From: Isoetes taiwanensis
Lineage: Eukaryota; Streptophyta; Lycopodiopsida; Isoetales; Isoetaceae
Assembly: GCA_021234155.1 (NCBI GenBank)
Contig: JAJEKV010000006.1
Coordinates: 8,275,003 to 8,339,002, forward strand
Direction: 5' to 3'
Length of the DNA: 64,000 bases
The notes beneath the pieces are model-generated. The model saw only the letters and a list, made by a program, of their open reading frames with translations. It searched no databases and was not told the DNA's origin. The translations under genes and the position numbers were made by a program. This document shows, one piece after another, positions 59,699 through 64,000 of the stretch. Each line of letters begins with the position of its first letter. Positions within the stretch are counted from its first letter, which is position 1.

Positions 59699-60961
59699 AT
59701 TGGTATCAGAGCGCAGTTCCGGTCTTTACCAACGGAGCTGTGGGTGATGGAAGCGTTGGAAATTTGAGTGGCTTAGCAGCACACAAGATATCTTAAGGCA
59801 ACGCAAGAAGCGAGAACTTCTGAAGTCGAGAAGAGTAAAGGTGAAAAGTAGGTAGCACAAGAGGTTCAAGAGGAGGACATTGCAAATAGGTTAGCTCTTG
59901 TCTGGTATGAAATTGATGTTTACGGATTGTGATTAGAATCTTTAGATATTTCTTATTGCATCCTTATGGTTGAGGTTGATGCCTCAACGGATAATTTTAG
60001 ATTGTTGTCTAAAATTATGAGCAGTAGTTGGTGCTACTGGCTGAGATTGTTGCCTTAAGGATGGAAAGAGTTGGTGCTCTTGTCCAAGTGATTTGAGCGG
60101 TTGCTAGGTCCATGATTGAAATGAGCAGATGCCATATCCAAGAGGTTGGAATGAGTTGATGCCATGTCCAAGTGAATGGAATGAGTTAGTGCTCATGTCC
60201 AGGTGAATAGAATGTTTGTTATTCCTGATGTTTGCATTTGAGCCATTACTTACGTTGGAATAAACCGTTTCAAGCCTTAGAACTTCCTATAATGTTTATT
60301 TGGGTATGCCGAAAGAAAAAAAAAATCATTTAAGACTATGTTAGTAAAGAACCATACCATTTGGTTGGGTTTGCAGGTTCTAATGCCAAGATTGAGTTTT
60401 TCGCAGGACACAGAAATTGTCATGCAGGGAATTGTTTTGGGAGATATTCTTACCTTCTTATTTGGCACATTAGCAACCTAAGTTTTAGGCGGCTATCGGG
60501 TAAACGTATATTTGAGTTACATTTGCCTTAGGGGAATTCTAAGGAGGAAGTATAATGTGTTCTTTTCTTTGTGTAGTGTGTAGTAAATCTTGAGACAACT
60601 AATATGTCTGTAACATAATAGTTGGACTTGATTATTTTCTAGTTGTGGATTCAACTAGGGTTGTGATTATTTTCTAGTTGTGGATTCAACTAGGGTCGCA
60701 ACCATGGACTTGGTTGTGACAGATTATTTTTCTAGTTGTCGACTCAACGAGGGTTGTAACCATGGACTTGGTTACGAAATTTTTTAGCTTAAAGGGCTGG
60801 ACTTGAAATTTTTTAGCCTAAAGGCTGGACTTGGAAATTTTTAGCTGAAAGGCCTGAACTTGACAACTTTTTATTATGCAGGTTGTAGCCATGGATTTGG
60901 TTATGCTAATTTTCATATAATTTCTTGATCGAGGATGATCAATCCCGAGAAGGGGAGAAAT

Positions 60962-61607
60962 TGATATGGTTTAAGGTTAATAACTAATAATGGTGCTCGG
61001 GGGAGTGGCCTTGCATGGAATAATATTCATTGATATGATCAAGTAAGAAAGCCATTCAGTATGTCTAAGCCTTGATATTATCAAAAAGAGAGCTAAAAAT
61101 AAACCTTGACCTTTATTTAAAAGCAAAAAGGCAGAAAAAGGTGTTGTTACCTATAAATAGAAGGACAAATTTGAGATGTGATATCTCCGCGAACACAACT
61201 CAGAAATTGACGATCATTACCTTGTTGGAAAGCCCCTGAAGTCTAGGTTCCAGATTGGGCTTGGTTGTCTATAGATTCCTTATGGTTGGAAAGTTATGCC
61301 CAGAAAGGTGCACAGGGGTCTAAGCTGACTGCACAACTAGATCTGCTTCTTCCTATGTTGATGATGAGCCTAGCCTTACCTTTTATATCCTCTCTTGTTC
61401 CTTGCTTGATCATATCATTAGAAGGAGTTCATGTAACACCAATGGTTGGTGGCTAGAGAGGACTTGTTTTTGTACAGTCTTGCGGAGTAGCTTGACTTGG
61501 TGACATCTCTTCTAGTTGGTCCGGTTGGGCGGTAAATCGAGTACCCTGTGGTGTTTTACTTTCTAATATGTTGATGAATTTGCAGGAAGAACAGATCATT
61601 CGTAACA
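60962..61607 (+). repeat. 3' LTR
   Basis: Same length as the 5' LTR. It carries the same TATA box (61151-61160), and an indel pair compensates within the copy (TTCTAGTATCC versus TTTTATATCC region and GGCTT versus GGGCTT). Confidence 0.93.
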
Positions 61608-61612
61608 ATTTC

Positions 61613-64000
61613 CTCGTACAAGATATGCTCCCCATACAAACCTAATTATACATGAAGAACGTAGTTTAGGTGTCAATCTTCTAGAGTAGCTAGATCCAAA
61701 TTCTAAAACTTACTATGTAAATCAAGCACATTCATGTCTTATAGACTCCATCATACATGTAATATACCAATGGATATGAAATCCTTTGCCACTGTATCTG
61801 TCATCATAACAATCTAAGATATTTGCAACTGTGTTTATAGGATATAGGCGTGTTAGCTACTGCATCTGTTGCTAAGTACCTAACATATTTGCAACTACGT
61901 TCAGGGTATAGGTGGGTCAGGCTTTCTTTACACTCATTAAAATTTGAAAAAGACTAGCATCAATTTATGACTTCAAAAATACAGTTGTGATAATTATCTT
62001 TCATTCATTCACAACATACCTTCTAACAACTATCCATGTTGGTCCTTATCTGCCATTCCTTCAAAATCCTAGAGAACTTTTGTAGTAAAAAAAAAGGGAA
62101 AAATTACCAACTTGAAATAGCAAACAATAAATTTTCTAATAGTGCCACAATGCAAATAACAGATAGAAACTTATAAGGTATTTTATCAATATCTTTCAGG
62201 GTAGAGATGTATGTCGTGCCAACGTCGCATTTCTAGATGCCATATCCGAGCATTGTAGAAGATCATGTGTGTATCACGGTATTTTAGAATTTTCATTTGT
62301 TAGGCTCTATAACTTTAGTCTAAGTTATGCATTTCCATATTGCTCACTTATAGCATGATTGGAAAGATGTGGCTAAAAATGCAATAGAATCAAAGTAAAG
62401 AACACAAAGTTTGGTGATTGTAGTTCGAAATATGTGGTTAAGCATACACTAAAATAAAAGTAAAGAACACAAAGTTTGGCTATATACTAAAGAGAATGAA
62501 GGCCCCATTGATCTACATTATACATGCTAATATTGTACAATCTACATTATGCGTTTCGATATTGCCCAGTTATAGCATGGAAGTAGATTAAGCAAACCAT
62601 GAGCTCGGACAATCCCAAACGTCCTAAGAATGTTTGCAATTTGACCAGGGACATGAATTTGGATCAGTGAAAACTATATAGCCTAAGCATATGCTAAAAT
62701 CAAAGTGAGGAACACAAAGTTTAAATTTGTAGCTGGCAGAGACTGAAGGCCATATGATCGGAAGCAGCCAATTGCTTACTAGTTCATTATTATTATTTTT
62801 ACAAGCTCTCTTAACACAAATTTCAATATATCTTTCTTAATACAAATTGATATGAAGCACTTGCTTCTTCACTGCTTTATGCCTACGGTTATTAGATCAT
62901 CATCAAGAAGAAAAAAAAAAAAGCATCATTGGTACTATATGAGCTCAATGTATTCTATGTACAAATACATCAAGACAAAAGGTTTTAGAATTACATACTA
63001 AGAGCTCTTCAAATATGATGTATAAGTTGCACATGCATCATTTGCAATTCCTCCGACAATAATTAGCATTGCATCTGATTATTACAGATTTTCTGTTTTA
63101 GCCAGCAAGTATTGGTTTTAGCATTACCTTGAGCTTTTCAAGCACGGTTCTTCTTTTCCATACAAGAATATAGATTGGCATATAATTGCACGACCGAAGT
63201 AGTAACCGTTCCTACACAAGCCCAACCAACCACAAAGAGAGGCATAGGAAGCTTACTTGAATGAAGCCTCATGGCTTTATCCTAAAATGTGTATTGCCTA
63301 TCAAAGTAAATTGAGTTGTTTGGGCTACATGAACAGTAAAGAGTCGTTACCTTTCAATTTACTTCTAAAATTCGTTTTCATCTTAACATTTAGACCTGCA
63401 TTTCTTAACCCAAAACAACAAATAATATAAATAGGTCTTTATTGGTAAAGCTAAATTGATTTGTCTGGAAGTTCATAGAGCCAACATACACTACTAACCA
63501 TCTTCATGCAAACTTATCCCCTGAACTTCACATATGTGGCAAAGCAAGAACCATCAAAAGAAGATGGAGATATAAACCAACTTACAAAGACATGTTACAG
63601 TAGGCAGAAAACTCCACTCGCTCTTGAAAAGTTTAGGCCCCCAATTTTTTAGCTAGCAAATCGGATCCAGGAGGAAAAGATCGGGAAAATCCCAAAATCA
63701 CAAATCATAGGAAAAATCTTCTCTCATTTTGGCTGATTGACAATTTTGACCCTTAGAAAATTGACATTAAAAAGACCATTTTTCTTTCTTGCTAAACCCG
63801 AAGATTCCAATTTAGTAAGTAAGATATTCGCTATATAATAACACAATTCTTTTATACAAGTATATTCACCTTGCAACTAAATTGGAGTCATAAACTTGGA
63901 GTATACTTCCTTGTTAATGTATATACATTTCCCAACAATGAGGATGCAACAAACATAAATTGGATAACTAGTCTAGCAATGAGCAAGCAATTTGAATAAA
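61613..64000. other. non-coding right end of the window
   Basis: AT-rich, no gene. It contains short direct repeats (AGTAAAGAACACAAAGTTTGG near 62395 and 62461; CTAA.ATATTTGCAACT.CGTT-type near 61815 and 61885) and a segment at 63690-63835 resembling 43580-43690. Confidence 0.35.

Larger units (their letters stand above)
59053..61607 (+). mobile_element. complete non-autonomous LTR retrotransposon, 2555 bp
   Basis: Two direct 646-bp LTRs (59053-59698, 60962-61607) begin TGATATGG and end CGTAACA. A perfect 5-bp duplication ATTTC flanks the element (59048-59052, 61608-61612). The primer-binding site TGGTATCAGAGC (59701-59712) is complementary to plant initiator tRNA-Met. The polypurine tract GAGAAGGGGAGAAA is at 60947-60960. 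The 1263-bp interior has no gag or pol frame; it contains short tandem units such as ATTTTCTAGTTGTGGATTCA (60633-60700) and GGACTTGGTTGTGA-type repeats. By eye the LTRs differ at about two dozen positions (about 4%), so the insertion is not recent. Its size and lack of genes fit a small LARD or large TRIM type mobilised in trans. Confidence 0.95.

Overview
This window is nuclear DNA of a land plant. The evidence is AT-rich sequence with GT-AG introns, a PLS-class pentatricopeptide (PPR) protein ending in a complete DYW domain, a plant-type GH1 beta-glucosidase split by 12 introns, a GPI-type phytocyanin, a DUF3537 membrane protein, and an LTR element with the plant initiator-tRNA-Met primer site TGGTATCAGAGC. 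A long intronless DYW-PPR gene, piggyBac-like and HUH-type transposase relics, and low gene density fit a non-seed plant (fern, lycophyte or bryophyte) better than a typical angiosperm. That placement is an inference.

Layout. 1-7.8 kb is decayed transposon-like coding sequence: a transposase-like fragment (+), purine-rich and C-rich tracts, a decayed minus-strand gene ending in an FCP1/NIF phosphatase domain, and an unrecognised ~700-codon relic (+) with many stops. 8.3-10.2 kb (-) is an intact four-exon DUF3537 gene. 12.55-15.64 kb (+) is an intact 13-exon GH1 gene of 480 aa. 17.6-18.6 kb (-) is an mTERF-like gene with one in-frame TAG. 18.9-20.5 kb is a segmental duplication whose second copy carries a SINE-like insertion. 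21.3-23.8 kb (-) is an intact 854-aa PPR-DYW gene. 25.5-27.3 kb (+) holds a short phase-consistent exon chain that decays downstream.

27-53 kb is mostly repeats. They include two Helitron 3' ends, a complex repeat array, a 395-bp foldback element, a LINE relic keeping ORF1 but no recognisable ORF2 and split by a 712-bp hAT element, a GC-rich LINE reverse transcriptase relic, a second AT-rich RT relic, and a piggyBac-like transposase relic. 53.5-54.4 kb (+) is an intact two-exon GPI-type phytocyanin gene. 55.5-57.2 kb (-) is a relic of a Replitron/Rep-like HUH endonuclease. 57.6-58.3 kb (-) is another 5'-truncated LINE of the same family. 59.05-61.61 kb is a complete non-coding LTR element with 646-bp LTRs and a 5-bp target duplication. 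The last 2.4 kb shows nothing recognisable.

The intact host genes are unrelated in function and show no clustering: a predicted organelle RNA editing factor (PPR-DYW), an organelle gene-expression factor (mTERF, possibly inactivated), a predicted cytosolic glycosidase, an orphan multispan membrane protein related to insect chemoreceptors, and a cell-surface cupredoxin. The most notable items are the HUH transposase relic, the piggyBac-like relic, the unidentified 2.1-kb coding relic, and a LINE family whose 3' ends carry different simple-repeat tails.
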